From Pukyongiella litopenaei (GTDB lineage Bacteria > Pseudomonadota > Alphaproteobacteria > Rhodobacterales > Rhodobacteraceae), in contig NZ_CP027665.1 of the NCBI RefSeq assembly GCF_003008555.2, positions 3,782,001-3,846,000 of the forward strand: a DNA stretch of 64,000 nucleotides, given 5' to 3'. Below the pieces are notes generated by a model, which saw only the letters and a list, made by a program, of their open reading frames with translations, was not told the DNA's origin and ran no database searches. Positions 25,669 through 34,730 of this stretch are shown here, piece by piece; the first letter of the stretch is position 1, and each line of letters opens with the position of its first letter. The translations under genes were made by a program, and so were the position numbers.

Positions 25669-26474
25669 TCGCTGTCGTCCTTTCGTCCCATTTCGGCCCT
25701 CTGGTCGCCATGCCGCCCCGCACCGATCATGTGCTTCATCGCGTCGCGTGTTTCGTCGTTGAACCAGCCGCCATCGGGTGCGTTCGCGCCATCCGCCATC
25801 GCCAGTTCGATCCGCTCGATCACCGCGCCCCGGATCTGGCGCTTGATCGCGGCATAGGTCGCTTTCGGATTGTCGGCGAGATCCCGCGCCACGTCGATTG
25901 CGCGCGCGACGACCGCATCCTGCGCCACCAATTCGTCGATGATGCCCGATTGCGCGGCGGTCCCGGCGTCAACGGGACGGCCGGTCAGCATCAGCCGGCG
26001 CAGATCGTTCGGACCCAGTGTCGCCCGCGCGATTTCCAGCGGGCCGACCGGAAACTCCGCGCCCACACGCACCTCGGCCAGTCCGAACCGCGCGCGCGGC
26101 CCCGCGACCCGGTAATCTGCGGCCAGCACGAAGAACAGCCCGCCCGCAATCGCCGCGCCGTCGATGGCGGTCACGACCGGTTTGGGAAAGCTGAACAGGT
26201 GCAGGAACCCGACATTCAGCCCCTCGACGATCGCGTGTTGCCCGGCGAGGTCGAAATCCGGCGCCTCCTTGAGATCGAGCCCCGCCGAAAAGACCGCGAA
26301 CGGGCTGGTCAGCACCACCGCACGAACCGCCTGTTCGGTTGCAAGATCGTCCAGCATCTCGCCGAAACACATCAGGAAATCCGCGCTCAGCGCATTCACG
26401 GGCGCGCGGTTCAGGGACAGTTCGATGACACCGCCGCCATGATCGCTGCGCAGGATCCAGTTATCCGATAACAT
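25665..26474 (-). CDS. Enoyl-CoA hydratase/isomerase family protein
   Basis: Crotonase-fold enzyme, 269 residues. The ATG at 26474 is preceded by AGGAGA at good spacing; in-frame codons further upstream are not needed. Oxyanion-hole segments are seen as FSAGLDLKEAPDF and DGAAIAGGLFFVLAADYRV. The Glu in GLAEVRVGAEFPVG is at the usual catalytic place, though the spacing is unlike classical hydratases, so isomerase or hydrolase activity is possible. First gene of the hydratase, serine hydrolase, acetoacetyl-CoA synthetase, tesB operon. Confidence 0.87.
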   Translation of the reverse strand: MLSDNWILRSDHGGGVIELSLNRAPVNALSADFLMCFGEMLDDLATEQAVRAVVLTSPFAVFSAGLDLKEAPDFDLAGQHAIVEGLNVGFLHLFSFPKPVVTAIDGAAIAGGLFFVLAADYRVAGPRARFGLAEVRVGAEFPVGPLEIARATLGPNDLRRLMLTGRPVDAGTAAQSGIIDELVAQDAVVARAIDVARDLADNPKATYAAIKRQIRGAVIERIELAMADGANAPDGGWFNDETRDAMKHMIGAGRHGDQRAEMGRKDDSE

Positions 26475-26630
26475 GCAAATTCTCCTGCCGGTCGAGCCGG
26501 GCGCGGCCGCGATGCGCATATGGAACCCCAATGGCGGGTCATGCGCAAGGCTGCGCGCCCGCGAAGCGTCAGGACCGGCCGCGGGCGCGGTGTTGCGGAT
26601 CGCCATGGGTGCGGCGCGCCGAGGCGGGGC

Positions 26631-27332
26631 TCATACTTCCAGCCATTCCTTGCGGATATCGGCCCGCTGGCGCAGATCGTCGGGCGTTCCTTCGAACACC
26701 ACCTGCCCGTGGCCCATCACATAGACCCGGTGCGCGATGTCCATCGCGATGGCCAGTTTCTGTTCGACCAGCAGGGTCGCGATCCCGCGCCGGGCGATCT
26801 CCTGCAGCAGTTCGGCGACCTTCTGGGTCATCTGCGGCGACAGGCCCTCGGTCGGCTCGTCGATCATGATGAAATCGGGATCGCCCATCAGCGTGCGGCA
26901 CATGGTCAGCATCTGCTGTTCGCCCCCCGACAGCACCGATGCCTCGACATCGGCACGTTTGCGAAGGTTCTCGAACATTTCGAACATGTCCTCGATCGAC
27001 CAGCGCCCCTGCCCGTCCTTCTGCCCCGGTTTCAGCCCCAGAACCAGGTTCTGGCGCGTGGTCAGGCCGGGGAATATATCGCGGTTCTCGGGGACATAGC
27101 CGATCCCGAGATTGGCGATCTCGAAGGCCTTCTTGCCGGCGATCTGCTGGCCCTTGAATTCAACGTTTCCCTGCGGCGCGACCTCGCCCATCACGGCCTT
27201 GCAGGTGGTCGACCGGCCGACCCCGTTGCGCCCCAGCAGGGCCACGATCTCGCCTTCTCCGATGGACAGGTTCACGCCCTGCAGGATGTGCGATTTACCA
27301 TAGAACGCGTGAAGATCTCGAACGTTCAGCAT
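26631..27332 (-). CDS. livF: Branched-chain-type ABC transporter ATPase LivF, Walker A Lys replaced by Arg
   Basis: One of two cytoplasmic ATPases of a HAAT-family importer, 233 residues from the ATG at 27332 (a TTG just before is the alternative); the ATG overlaps the livG stop. Walker A reads GRNGVGRSTT, with Arg where Lys is expected. The rest is normal: Q-loop region, signature VLSGGEQQM, Walker B FIMIDEPTEGL and H-loop LLVEQ. No frameshift, so the Arg looks genuine; from memory this substitution occurs in other LivF-type ATPases. Partner LivG has the normal Lys. Confidence 0.92.
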   Translation of the reverse strand: MLNVRDLHAFYGKSHILQGVNLSIGEGEIVALLGRNGVGRSTTCKAVMGEVAPQGNVEFKGQQIAGKKAFEIANLGIGYVPENRDIFPGLTTRQNLVLGLKPGQKDGQGRWSIEDMFEMFENLRKRADVEASVLSGGEQQMLTMCRTLMGDPDFIMIDEPTEGLSPQMTQKVAELLQEIARRGIATLLVEQKLAIAMDIAHRVYVMGHGQVVFEGTPDDLRQRADIRKEWLEV

Positions 27333-28090
27333 CAATGCTCTGCCTCCAGCACCGCGCCCAGATAGGCTTCCTGCACCCTGGGATTGGCGCGCACCTCTTC
27401 GGGGCGGCCGGTGGCGATGATTTCGCCATAGACCAGCACCGAGATCCGGTCGGCCAGCCCGAACACCACCCCCATGTCGTGTTCCACCATGATCAGGGTC
27501 TTGTTGTCGGTGACCTGCCGGATCAGGTCGACGATGTAATCGGTCTCGGAATGGCTCATGCCGGCGGTGGGTTCGTCCAGCATGATCACATTGGCGCCGC
27601 CGGCGATGGTGATCCCGATTTCGAGCGCGCGCTGTTCGGCATAGGACAGCACACCCGCAGGCAGGTTCCGGCGCTGTGTCAGGTTGATCTGCTCGAGAAT
27701 TTCATCGGCCGCCTCGGTCAGGTCGCGCGACCGGCTGACGATGTTCCAGAAGGAATAGCGATATCCGCGCGACCACAGCAGCGAACAGCGGACGTTTTCG
27801 AACACCGTCATCCTGGGAAAGATGTTGGTGATCTGGAACGACCGGCTCAGGCCCATACGGTTGATCTGGAACGGCGCCAGCCCGGTCAGGTCGTGGCTAT
27901 GCAGGCGAACGGTGCCGGAACTGGGCGGGAACCGCCCGGTGATCAGGTTGAACAATGTCGACTTGCCGGCGCCGTTCGGCCCGATGATCGCATGGCGTTC
28001 GCCGTTTCCGACCGAAAGATCGACACCGCGGATGATCTCGGTCTTGCCGAAGCTCTTGCGCAGTCCCGCAATCTCTAGCGCCGCCGTCAT
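27332..28090 (-). CDS. livG: Branched-chain-type ABC transporter ATPase LivG
   Basis: Second ATPase of the importer, 252 residues. Walker A GPNGAGKST (canonical), signature LSYAEQRALEIG (the LivG variant), Walker B VIMLDEPTAGMSHSE and H-loop MVEHDMGVVF. The C-terminal tail has the BCA_ABC_TP_C motif EVRANPRVQEAYLG. It overlaps livM by 4 bases and livF by 1, so translation is coupled. Confidence 0.95.
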   Translation of the reverse strand: MTAALEIAGLRKSFGKTEIIRGVDLSVGNGERHAIIGPNGAGKSTLFNLITGRFPPSSGTVRLHSHDLTGLAPFQINRMGLSRSFQITNIFPRMTVFENVRCSLLWSRGYRYSFWNIVSRSRDLTEAADEILEQINLTQRRNLPAGVLSYAEQRALEIGITIAGGANVIMLDEPTAGMSHSETDYIVDLIRQVTDNKTLIMVEHDMGVVFGLADRISVLVYGEIIATGRPEEVRANPRVQEAYLGAVLEAEH

Positions 28091-29376
28091 GCCGCCTGCC
28101 CTCCATCGGTGCTGTTCGCCTCATGCCAGGTTGCCGCCAGGTCGGGCGCCCCGCGCCGCGCCAGCCAGAAGCCCGCGACCGTCACGGCGCCGGCCACCAG
28201 CCAGGGCAGGACCGCGTGGCTGTTGAAGGTGATCCAGAACAGGGTCATTTCCTCGTCCCCGACCGAGGCGTGGCGAAAGTGGAACAGGATCTCGATCAGC
28301 GATGCCAGCCCCAGGATGCCGATTGCCGCGGGCAGCAGCGTCTTGAGATACGGCACCAGCAGCAGCCGCAGCTTGCCCAGTTTCCAGGCCGGAAGATGCA
28401 TCATCAGCACGCCGGCCAGCCCGCCGGGGAAATACATCACCGTCAACACGAACAGAGCGCCGACGTAAAGCTGCCAAAGCTCGGTCTCGAGGCTCAGCAC
28501 CGTCTGCAAGAGCGTGAACACGATCGCCCCGATGATCGGCCCGAAGAAGAAGCCGACCCCGCCCAGGAAGGTGATCAGCAGGATGGTTCCCGACTGCACC
28601 AGGTTCAGGTTTTCCTCGGTCAGGATCTCGTAGTTTATCGCGAAGAGCCCGCCCGCGATCCCGCAGAAGAACCCGCTGGCGACAAAGGAAAAGAACCGCA
28701 CCCAGCGGGCGGAATAGCCCAGGAACTCGGCCCGTTCGGGATTGTCGCGCACCGCGTTGGCCATCCGACCGATCGGGGTGCGCGAAAACAGGTACATCAG
28801 CAGGGCCGACAGCAGCAGCCAGAAGGCGGTGAGGTAATAGACCTCGATCTGGTGCAGGAACTCGATGTCGAACACCGGCAGGCCATAGGTGCGGTCGCCC
28901 GACACCCCTTCCTCGCCGCCGAAGAACGCGACGATGATGATCGAGCAGGCCGCGATCAGTTCACCCACGCCGAGCGAAATCATCGCGAACACAGTTCCGG
29001 CCTTGCGCGTCGAAAACGACGCCACGATGGTTGCCAGCCCCATGCCGAACAGGCCCCCGAACACCGGCAGCAGCGGCAGCGGCATCCGGGCAAAGAGATC
29101 CTCCATGTTCATGATGTGAACGCAGAAAAACCCCCCGGCCCCCATATAGACCGCATGGCCGAAGGACAGCATCCCGCCCTGCCCCAGCAGCATGTTGTAG
29201 GCCAGCGCAAAGACGATGGTGATCGCCATCTGGTTCATGATGGTGATGGCGCTGTTCGAGGTGAAGACATAGGGCATCACCAGCAGGCACAGACCGGCGA
29301 TCACCCACGGGACGGCCGATCTGAGCGACAGGTGATCGGGTGCGGCGGCGGACGCGGTGCGGATGGCGCGGCTCAT
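28087..29376 (-). CDS. livM: Branched-chain-type ABC transporter permease LivM
   Basis: Inner-membrane permease subunit, 429 residues, many hydrophobic helices. The LivM signature stretches are LLGQGGMLSFGHAVYMG near the N-terminus and RMANAVRDNPERAEFLGYSA in the cytoplasmic coupling loop. It is longer than the usual 320-360 residues: the C-terminus adds about 80 residues with one or two more hydrophobic helices (ITFNSHAVLPWLVAGAVTVA), a known feature of some permeases of this family. Overlaps livH and livG by 4 bases each. Confidence 0.93.
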   Translation of the reverse strand: MSRAIRTASAAAPDHLSLRSAVPWVIAGLCLLVMPYVFTSNSAITIMNQMAITIVFALAYNMLLGQGGMLSFGHAVYMGAGGFFCVHIMNMEDLFARMPLPLLPVFGGLFGMGLATIVASFSTRKAGTVFAMISLGVGELIAACSIIIVAFFGGEEGVSGDRTYGLPVFDIEFLHQIEVYYLTAFWLLLSALLMYLFSRTPIGRMANAVRDNPERAEFLGYSARWVRFFSFVASGFFCGIAGGLFAINYEILTEENLNLVQSGTILLITFLGGVGFFFGPIIGAIVFTLLQTVLSLETELWQLYVGALFVLTVMYFPGGLAGVLMMHLPAWKLGKLRLLLVPYLKTLLPAAIGILGLASLIEILFHFRHASVGDEEMTLFWITFNSHAVLPWLVAGAVTVAGFWLARRGAPDLAATWHEANSTDGGQAA

Positions 29377-30329
29377 ACGTCACGCTTCCCGAACAGGCCA
29401 TAGGGCCGGAACACCAGAATGAGCACCATCAGCAGGTAGGGCAGGATCGGCCCGATCTGCGGCAGGGTCAGCGACCACAGGTCGCGCAGCAGCGCGGTAT
29501 CCATGTCCTCGGGCTTTTGCAGGCCGAGAGCCATCAGTATGTCGGCGAACTCGACATTGTAGGAGGCCGCGAAAGTGGTCAGCCAGCCGATCAGAAGCGA
29601 TGCCACCAAGGCGCCCCACAAGGACCCCAGCCCGCCGATCACGATGGTCACGAACACGATCGACCCGAGCAGGAAGGCCATGCCGGGAAAGGTCCCGAGC
29701 ACCGGCCCGGCAATCACGCCGGCCACCCCGGCCAGCGCGGTGCCGACCCCGAACACGCCCATGAAGACCAGCGGCACGTTATGCCCCAGCGCCTCGACCG
29801 TCTTGGGATAGCTCAGCGCCGCCTGGATCACCATGCCGACGCGGGTGCGTGTCAGCACATAGAGGAGCGCGATGAAAATGCCCATCGACACAAAGATCAT
29901 GAAGATCTTGTAGGCCGGGATCGCGTTCCCGGCGATCGAGAAAAGGGTGAACTGCAACGCCTCGGGTGGCGAATAGGGCATCTGGTTCTTGCCCCAGAAA
30001 AACTGCACGATCTCCTCGATCAGCAGCGCCAGTCCAAAGGTGAAAATCAGCTCGGGCACATGGCCATACTGGTGCACCCGGCGCAGACCGTAGCGTTCGA
30101 CGCCGGCCCCGATCACCCCGACGATGATCGGCGCGACCAGCAGCCCCATCCAGAACCCCAGGCCCAGGCTGATCTGATAGGCGAAATAGGCGCCCAGCAT
30201 GTAGAAACTGGCATGGGCAAAGTTCAGAACACCCATCATCGAGAAAATCAGCGTCAGGCCCGCCGACAGCATGAACAGCAGCAACCCGGTGACGAGCCCG
30301 TCAATCAGGTTGACGAGTATGAGGTCCAT
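29373..30329 (-). CDS. livH: Branched-chain-type ABC transporter permease LivH
   Basis: Second permease subunit, 318 residues with about eight hydrophobic helices. The N-terminal half has MLSAGLTLIFSMMGVLNFAH, and the coupling-loop motif IQAALSYPKTVEALGHNVPL occurs after the fifth helix. A strong ribosome site (GGAGGGG) precedes the ATG at 30329. The start lies 82 bases after the binding-protein stop, and a strong hairpin sits between. Confidence 0.93.
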   Translation of the reverse strand: MDLILVNLIDGLVTGLLLFMLSAGLTLIFSMMGVLNFAHASFYMLGAYFAYQISLGLGFWMGLLVAPIIVGVIGAGVERYGLRRVHQYGHVPELIFTFGLALLIEEIVQFFWGKNQMPYSPPEALQFTLFSIAGNAIPAYKIFMIFVSMGIFIALLYVLTRTRVGMVIQAALSYPKTVEALGHNVPLVFMGVFGVGTALAGVAGVIAGPVLGTFPGMAFLLGSIVFVTIVIGGLGSLWGALVASLLIGWLTTFAASYNVEFADILMALGLQKPEDMDTALLRDLWSLTLPQIGPILPYLLMVLILVFRPYGLFGKRDV

Positions 30330-30375
30330 AGGCCCCTCCGGTAATCAGGTTTGGAACGACGACGCATGAAGGCAG

Positions 30376-30401
30376 CGGCCCGCCTCGGTCGGGGCGGGCC
30401 G
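30376..30401 (-). terminator. Intercistronic hairpin between binding-protein gene and livH
   Basis: Perfect 9-bp stem CGGCCCGCC / GGCGGGCCG (30376-30384 and 30393-30401) with an 8-base loop, 10 bases downstream of the binding-protein stop in transcription order. No T-run follows, so partial termination or protection of the upstream mRNA against 3' decay is more likely than full termination. Such hairpins often make the binding protein more abundant than the permeases. Confidence 0.5.
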
Positions 30402-30411
30402 GCATGTCTTG

Positions 30412-31656
30412 TCACGGGCGTTTCATGTCGCAGGTGGTGGCACTGTCCATGCCGGCCATCTCGACCGTGGACTCGGACAGCAGACCATAGTCCGAATTGT
30501 CGTAGGGAAAGGTGATGTTCTCGTCGGTATGCGCGCCGACATGCAGGTTCTGGATCGCCTGGTGATCATCCGGCCGCATGTAGATCTTGGTTCCCCACAT
30601 GCTCTCGAATTCCATGCCTTCCAGCGCATTGGCAACGGCAACCACATCCGTGGCGGTTCCCGCCTCTTCGATCGCCTTGGCCAGCATCGCGATCACGTTG
30701 CTGATCCGTGGCTGATCAATGTTGCCATCGGGGTATTTGGCCTTGAACGCCTCGTAATAGGCGGTGGCCTCGTCGGATGGCGGCGGGTTGATCTGGCCCT
30801 CGCCGATCAGGCGGATCGACCCCTTGCCGGTTTCGCCAAAGGCGGCTGTCATGCCGCTGCCGGCGGCATAATAGGTGTAAATCGGGCCGCTGAACCCGTT
30901 CTCGATCACCGCCTTGCCGAGGCCCAGCATGTCCGAGCCCCAGTTGCCGGTGATCACCGCGTCGGCTTCGGATGCCACGATCTTGCGGGCATAGGGGGTG
31001 AAGTCCTTGACCTTGCCGATCGGATGCAGCTCGTTGCCGACGATCTCGATATCCGGGCGTTTCTCGGCCAGGTTCTTCTCGGCCGCCTCGGCGACGGTCT
31101 TACCAAAAGAATAGTCCTGCCCGATGACATAGACCTTCTTTATGTTCTCGTTCGCGGCGATGACGTCGGTCAGCGCGTCCATCTTGATGTCGGCATTGGC
31201 ATCGAACCGGAAATGCCAGAAATTGCATTTCTCGTTGGTCAGCGCGGTATCGACTGCCGCATAGTTCAGGAACAGCACGCGGCTGTCCGGGTTGCGCCGG
31301 TTGTGCTTGGCCACTGCGTCGGTGATCGCGTGGGCAACGCCGGAGGAATTCCCCTGCACCACATAGCGGACGCCCTGGTCGATCGCGACCTGCAACTGGA
31401 TCAGGGATTCCTTGGGGCTGATCTTGTTGTCGAAGGGAACGATCTCGAACATGTCGCCGCCCAGCACGCCGCCCTTGTCGTTGACCAGTGCCTGCGCCGC
31501 GAATTCATACTGGTGCAGGCCATTGGTGCCGGTGCTTGCAAACGGACCAGACAGCGGATCGATGAATGCGATCTTGATGTTCTCGGCAAAACCCGCGGAT
31601 GCCCCCAGGGTCAGGGCAAGAGCGGTCCCCATACCCAGAATCGTTTTCTTCTTCAT
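30412..31656 (-). CDS. Branched-chain amino acid-type ABC transporter substrate-binding protein
   Basis: Periplasmic binding protein of the HAAT importer encoded downstream, 414 residues. A Sec signal peptide (MKKKTILGMGTALALTLGASAGFA) is followed by a type I periplasmic-binding fold: IKIAFIDPLSGPFASTGTNG, DYSFGKTVAEAAEKN and YTYYAAGSGMTAAFGETGKG. It is longer than LivK (about 370), with a C-terminal extension. Neighbouring CoA-ligase and beta-oxidation genes suggest an organic acid ligand rather than leucine; this is inference. Confidence 0.92.
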   Translation of the reverse strand: MKKKTILGMGTALALTLGASAGFAENIKIAFIDPLSGPFASTGTNGLHQYEFAAQALVNDKGGVLGGDMFEIVPFDNKISPKESLIQLQVAIDQGVRYVVQGNSSGVAHAITDAVAKHNRRNPDSRVLFLNYAAVDTALTNEKCNFWHFRFDANADIKMDALTDVIAANENIKKVYVIGQDYSFGKTVAEAAEKNLAEKRPDIEIVGNELHPIGKVKDFTPYARKIVASEADAVITGNWGSDMLGLGKAVIENGFSGPIYTYYAAGSGMTAAFGETGKGSIRLIGEGQINPPPSDEATAYYEAFKAKYPDGNIDQPRISNVIAMLAKAIEEAGTATDVVAVANALEGMEFESMWGTKIYMRPDDHQAIQNLHVGAHTDENITFPYDNSDYGLLSESTVEMAGMDSATTCDMKRP

Positions 31657-31988
31657 GTGGTTTCCTCCCCTTCATGTCAGGCCGGTTCCGTTCGCACGCT
31701 CCCATTCGCGCCCCGGGGCCCATGCACCGAGAGTTGCACATCGCGGTTCAAAGTCAAGCATCCACCACGGAAGATCATCACGCCCGGCGGTGTGCCGGGT
31801 TCGGTGCGGAGATCGCGGAATTCAAGTTCAGGAATGGTCCGTAACCATATGGAATCCGACCATTTCAGGACACCCCGCCACAAACCGAGGAGCGGTTGAG
31901 ATGCGCTCTGGCACGCCCCCGCACGCGCCACATGGGACGCCCTGCGGGGGTGACCTAGCGTCATTTCAGGCTGCGACCGCCCGGATGC
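31657..31988. other. 332-base intergenic region; likely promoter of the importer operon
   Basis: No gene was seen. It separates the stop of the APH-like kinase from the binding-protein start. It holds the inverted repeat AATGGTC-N18-GACCATT (31833-31839 and 31858-31864) with an 8-bp palindrome CCATATGG inside. The importer promoter should lie here. Confidence 0.5.
31833..31864. promoter_or_regulatory. Inverted repeat AATGGTC-N18-GACCATT, candidate operator
   Basis: Two perfect 7-base arms separated by 18 bases, centred about 192 bases upstream of the binding-protein ATG. The spacer includes the palindrome CCATATGG. It may be a regulator site for the importer/catabolic genes or part of a transcript hairpin. 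No regulator gene is nearby. Confidence 0.35.
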
Positions 31989-33014
31989 CTAACCTTTGAG
32001 CGCAGCGATGCCGCTTTCAGCGAACACGGGCACGAAGCCGCCCAGCCGCATCGCGCGCTCCGGGTTGGACGCGTTGCCATCCAGCGCGCGTTTCAGGACG
32101 CCCTGCAGGATCGCACCCATGCGGAAGAAACAGAAGGACAGGTAGAAGCCGAAATTCTCGATGCCCGGCAAACCCCGCCTTTCGCAATAGGCGGCGACAA
32201 AGGCCTCGTCCGACGGCAGGCCCAGCTCGGCCCGGTCGACACCGGCGAGCCCACGCCCCATGCCACCCTGCGGCATCTGCCACTGCATGATCACCGACGC
32301 GAGATCGGCATAGGGATGCCCGATGGTCGAAAGTTCCCAGTCCAGCACCGCCCGGCAATCGGCCGATTCCGCGTCGAAGATCATGTTGTCGATCCGGTAG
32401 TCCCCATGCACCAGCGTGCGCTGACCGTCATCCTCGGGCATCCGTTCGACCAGCAACTCCATCAGCCGGTTCATCTGCGGGACAGCCTCGGTTTCGGACG
32501 CACGGTATTGCCGGGACCAGCGGCTGATCTGGCGTTCATAGTAACTGCCTTCGGGGCCATAGTCGGACAGGCCGACCGCATCGATATCGACCATGTGCAG
32601 CGCCGCCAGCACCCGGTTCATCTCGTCGATCACCGCGGTGCGGGTGGCGTTGGTCTCACCCTCCATCACCGGGTCCTTGAAGTTGCGCCCCGGGACATGA
32701 TCCATGACGTAGAAGGCCGAGCCGATCACGCCGTCATCCTCGCACAGCAGGTGCATCGCCGCGACCGGCACATCGGTGCCGGCCAGCGCCTTCTGAACCC
32801 GGAATTCGCGGTCGACCGCATGGGCGGATTTCAGCAGCACGCCGGGCGGCTTGCGGCGCAGGACATAGTCGCGCGCCGGTGTCTTCAGCAGGAAGGTCGG
32901 GTTGGACTGGCCGGTCTCGAACTTCGTCGCCTCCAGCGGGCCGTCGAACCCGTCCAGATGGTCCTTCAGATAGGCCCCGACGGCATCGAGGTCGAGCGTC
33001 TGCGTATCGGTCAT
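31989..33014 (-). CDS. APH-like phosphotransferase family protein
   Basis: Aminoglycoside-phosphotransferase-fold kinase, 341 residues. The N-lobe has ETGQSNPTFLLKT and YVLRRKPPG (nucleotide Lys/Arg). The catalytic loop is LVHGDYRIDNMIF and the metal-binding Asp is in VLDWELSTIGHPYADLA. This subtype is the one fused to acyl-CoA dehydrogenase in eukaryotic ACAD10/11, where it phosphorylates 4-hydroxyacyl-CoAs. A role in acyl-CoA catabolism therefore fits both family and context; drug resistance is unlikely. 12 bases after the phosphatase gene. Confidence 0.88.
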   Translation of the reverse strand: MTDTQTLDLDAVGAYLKDHLDGFDGPLEATKFETGQSNPTFLLKTPARDYVLRRKPPGVLLKSAHAVDREFRVQKALAGTDVPVAAMHLLCEDDGVIGSAFYVMDHVPGRNFKDPVMEGETNATRTAVIDEMNRVLAALHMVDIDAVGLSDYGPEGSYYERQISRWSRQYRASETEAVPQMNRLMELLVERMPEDDGQRTLVHGDYRIDNMIFDAESADCRAVLDWELSTIGHPYADLASVIMQWQMPQGGMGRGLAGVDRAELGLPSDEAFVAAYCERRGLPGIENFGFYLSFCFFRMGAILQGVLKRALDGNASNPERAMRLGGFVPVFAESGIAALKG

Positions 33015-33026
33015 AGCCTGTCCTTT

Positions 33027-33677
33027 CTAGCTGTAGGTCAGCAGATGGTCGCGGTCCGCCGCCATCAGATGGGGCGTGGTGTTGAATTCGTGCAGGAAAA
33101 ACCTGCTGCCGGTAAAGATGAACCGGGTGAACGAGGTGTTCTTTACCTGGAGGTTCAGCGCCAGCATCTGCGCCTCGGGTGCCCCCAGCGAAGAGGCCAC
33201 GAGCTGTCCGATCGGCCCGCCGGAACTGATCACCAGAACCCGCCTGGCCGGGGTGTCGGTGGCAAACGCGCGCGCCGCTTCGACCCGGCCGGCGAAATCG
33301 GCCCAGCTTTCCCGCGCTGCGGTCAGGCCGCCCGCCTGCCAGTCGAGGATGGTTTCGCGCAGGGTGCGGAAATGGGTCTTGCGGTCATGGCGCACCGGAT
33401 CGGGCACATCGCCACCGAACCTGACCGACAGCAGGTCGTGGAAATCATATTCGTTCAGACCCGGATGCGTTTCCGGTTCCGCGTCAAAGCCCATCGAGGC
33501 CAGCGTGTCGCGCTGCCGCGCGAGCGTGCCGGTGATCAGCCGGTCGGGCACCCACCCCGCCCCGCGCAGCGCGGCACCCGCCAGTTCGGACTGCCGGTGC
33601 CCGGTTTCGGACAGGCGATCATAATCATCGGCGCCGAACGACGCCTGCCCGTGCCGGACGACCAGCAGTTCGGCCAT
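33027..33677 (-). CDS. Histidine phosphatase family protein (phosphoglycerate mutase-like), copy 1
   Basis: 216-residue histidine phosphatase. The phospho-His motif is VVRHGQASFG at the N-terminus; the second catalytic His region is VISSGGPIGQ, where the expected His is replaced by Ser-Gly-Gly. Other family residues (TGTLARQRDTLA, NEYDFHDLL) fit. It sits 3 bases after the nitronate monooxygenase gene and 12 before the APH-like kinase, so kinase and phosphatase are adjacent. The substrate is unknown. Confidence 0.85.
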   Translation of the reverse strand: MAELLVVRHGQASFGADDYDRLSETGHRQSELAGAALRGAGWVPDRLITGTLARQRDTLASMGFDAEPETHPGLNEYDFHDLLSVRFGGDVPDPVRHDRKTHFRTLRETILDWQAGGLTAARESWADFAGRVEAARAFATDTPARRVLVISSGGPIGQLVASSLGAPEAQMLALNLQVKNTSFTRFIFTGSRFFLHEFNTTPHLMAADRDHLLTYS

Positions 33678-33680
33678 CGC

Positions 33681-34730
33681 TCAGTCCGTGGCCCCGGTCG
33701 AAAACCCGGCCGCGAAACCGGCCGCGAACTCGGCCGCCAGCCGCGCCCCCGCGGCCCGGTATTCACGGTCGAGCCGGTTGACCAGCGTGGCCACGTCGGT
33801 GACGTCGTGCACGTCGCCGATACCCTGCCCGCATCCCCAGATTTCCTTCCAGGCCTTCGGCTTGGACGACCCCGACGAGAAATTCATGCTGTCCGGTGTC
33901 GCGGTGGCGAGGTTGTCGGGATCGAGCCCGGCCGCGGCGATCGACGGCTTGAGGTAGTTCCCGGAAACCCCCGTAAACAGGGACGAAGTGACGATATCCT
34001 CGGCGCCTGAATCGACGATCATCTGCTTGTAGCCGGGCTGCGCATTGGCTTCGCTGGTGGCGATGAACGGGCTGCCCATATAGCCGAAATCGGCCCCCAC
34101 CGCGCGGGCCGCCAGCAACGCCTCGCCCGAGGCGATGGCCCCAGACAGCAGCAGCGGGCCGTCGAACCAGGCGCGGATTTCACGGATCAGGGCAAAGGGC
34201 GATTGCGGCCCCGCGTGACCGCCCGCGCCGGCGGCAACCGCGATCAGGCCGTCCGCGCCCTTTTCGATCGCCTTTTTCGCGAAGGTGTTGTTGATGATGT
34301 CGTGCAGGGTAATGCCGCCACAGGAATGGGCGGCCTCGTTCACCTCGACGCGCGCCCCCAGCGAGGTGATCCAGATCGGCACCTTCCAGCGCGCGCAGAT
34401 CTCGAGATCGCGCTCGAGCCGCGCATTCGACCGGTGCACGATCTGGTTCACCGCGAAGGGCGCTGCCGGATTGTCCGGATTGGCCTGGTTGTGGCGGTCG
34501 AGTTCCTCGGTGATCTGCCGCAGCCATGCCTCCAGCAAGGGCGGCTCGCCCTCGGCCTCGCGCGCGTTCAGCGCCGGAAAGGACCCGACGATCCCCGCCT
34601 TGCACTGGGCGATCACCAGTTCGGGGCCCGAGATGATGAACATCGGCGAACCCACCAGCGGCAGGCGCAGGCCGCGCAGCGCGGCGGGCAGATGGTCGTC
34701 GTTTCGCCGCCAGATAGCCGAGCCGTCCAT
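33681..34730 (-). CDS. Nitronate monooxygenase family FMN protein
   Basis: TIM-barrel FMN enzyme of the NMO/2-nitropropane dioxygenase family, 349 residues. The start at 34730 shares a base with the thiolase stop (TGATG); in-frame codons upstream lie inside the thiolase gene. Motifs: LVGSPMFIISGPELVIAQCK at the first strand, GADGLIAVAAGAGGHAG with the active-site His, and GSPFIATSEA. Members in beta-oxidation operons are often only distantly related to true nitronate oxidases and may reduce or oxidise CoA intermediates; the function here is uncertain. Confidence 0.88.
   Translation of the reverse strand: MDGSAIWRRNDDHLPAALRGLRLPLVGSPMFIISGPELVIAQCKAGIVGSFPALNAREAEGEPPLLEAWLRQITEELDRHNQANPDNPAAPFAVNQIVHRSNARLERDLEICARWKVPIWITSLGARVEVNEAAHSCGGITLHDIINNTFAKKAIEKGADGLIAVAAGAGGHAGPQSPFALIREIRAWFDGPLLLSGAIASGEALLAARAVGADFGYMGSPFIATSEANAQPGYKQMIVDSGAEDIVTSSLFTGVSGNYLKPSIAAAGLDPDNLATATPDSMNFSSGSSKPKAWKEIWGCGQGIGDVHDVTDVATLVNRLDREYRAAGARLAAEFAAGFAAGFSTGATD

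Noticed and set aside
31989-33014. APH-like gene as aminoglycoside resistance
   Set aside because: It matches the ACAD10/11-associated subtype and sits in an acyl-CoA operon.
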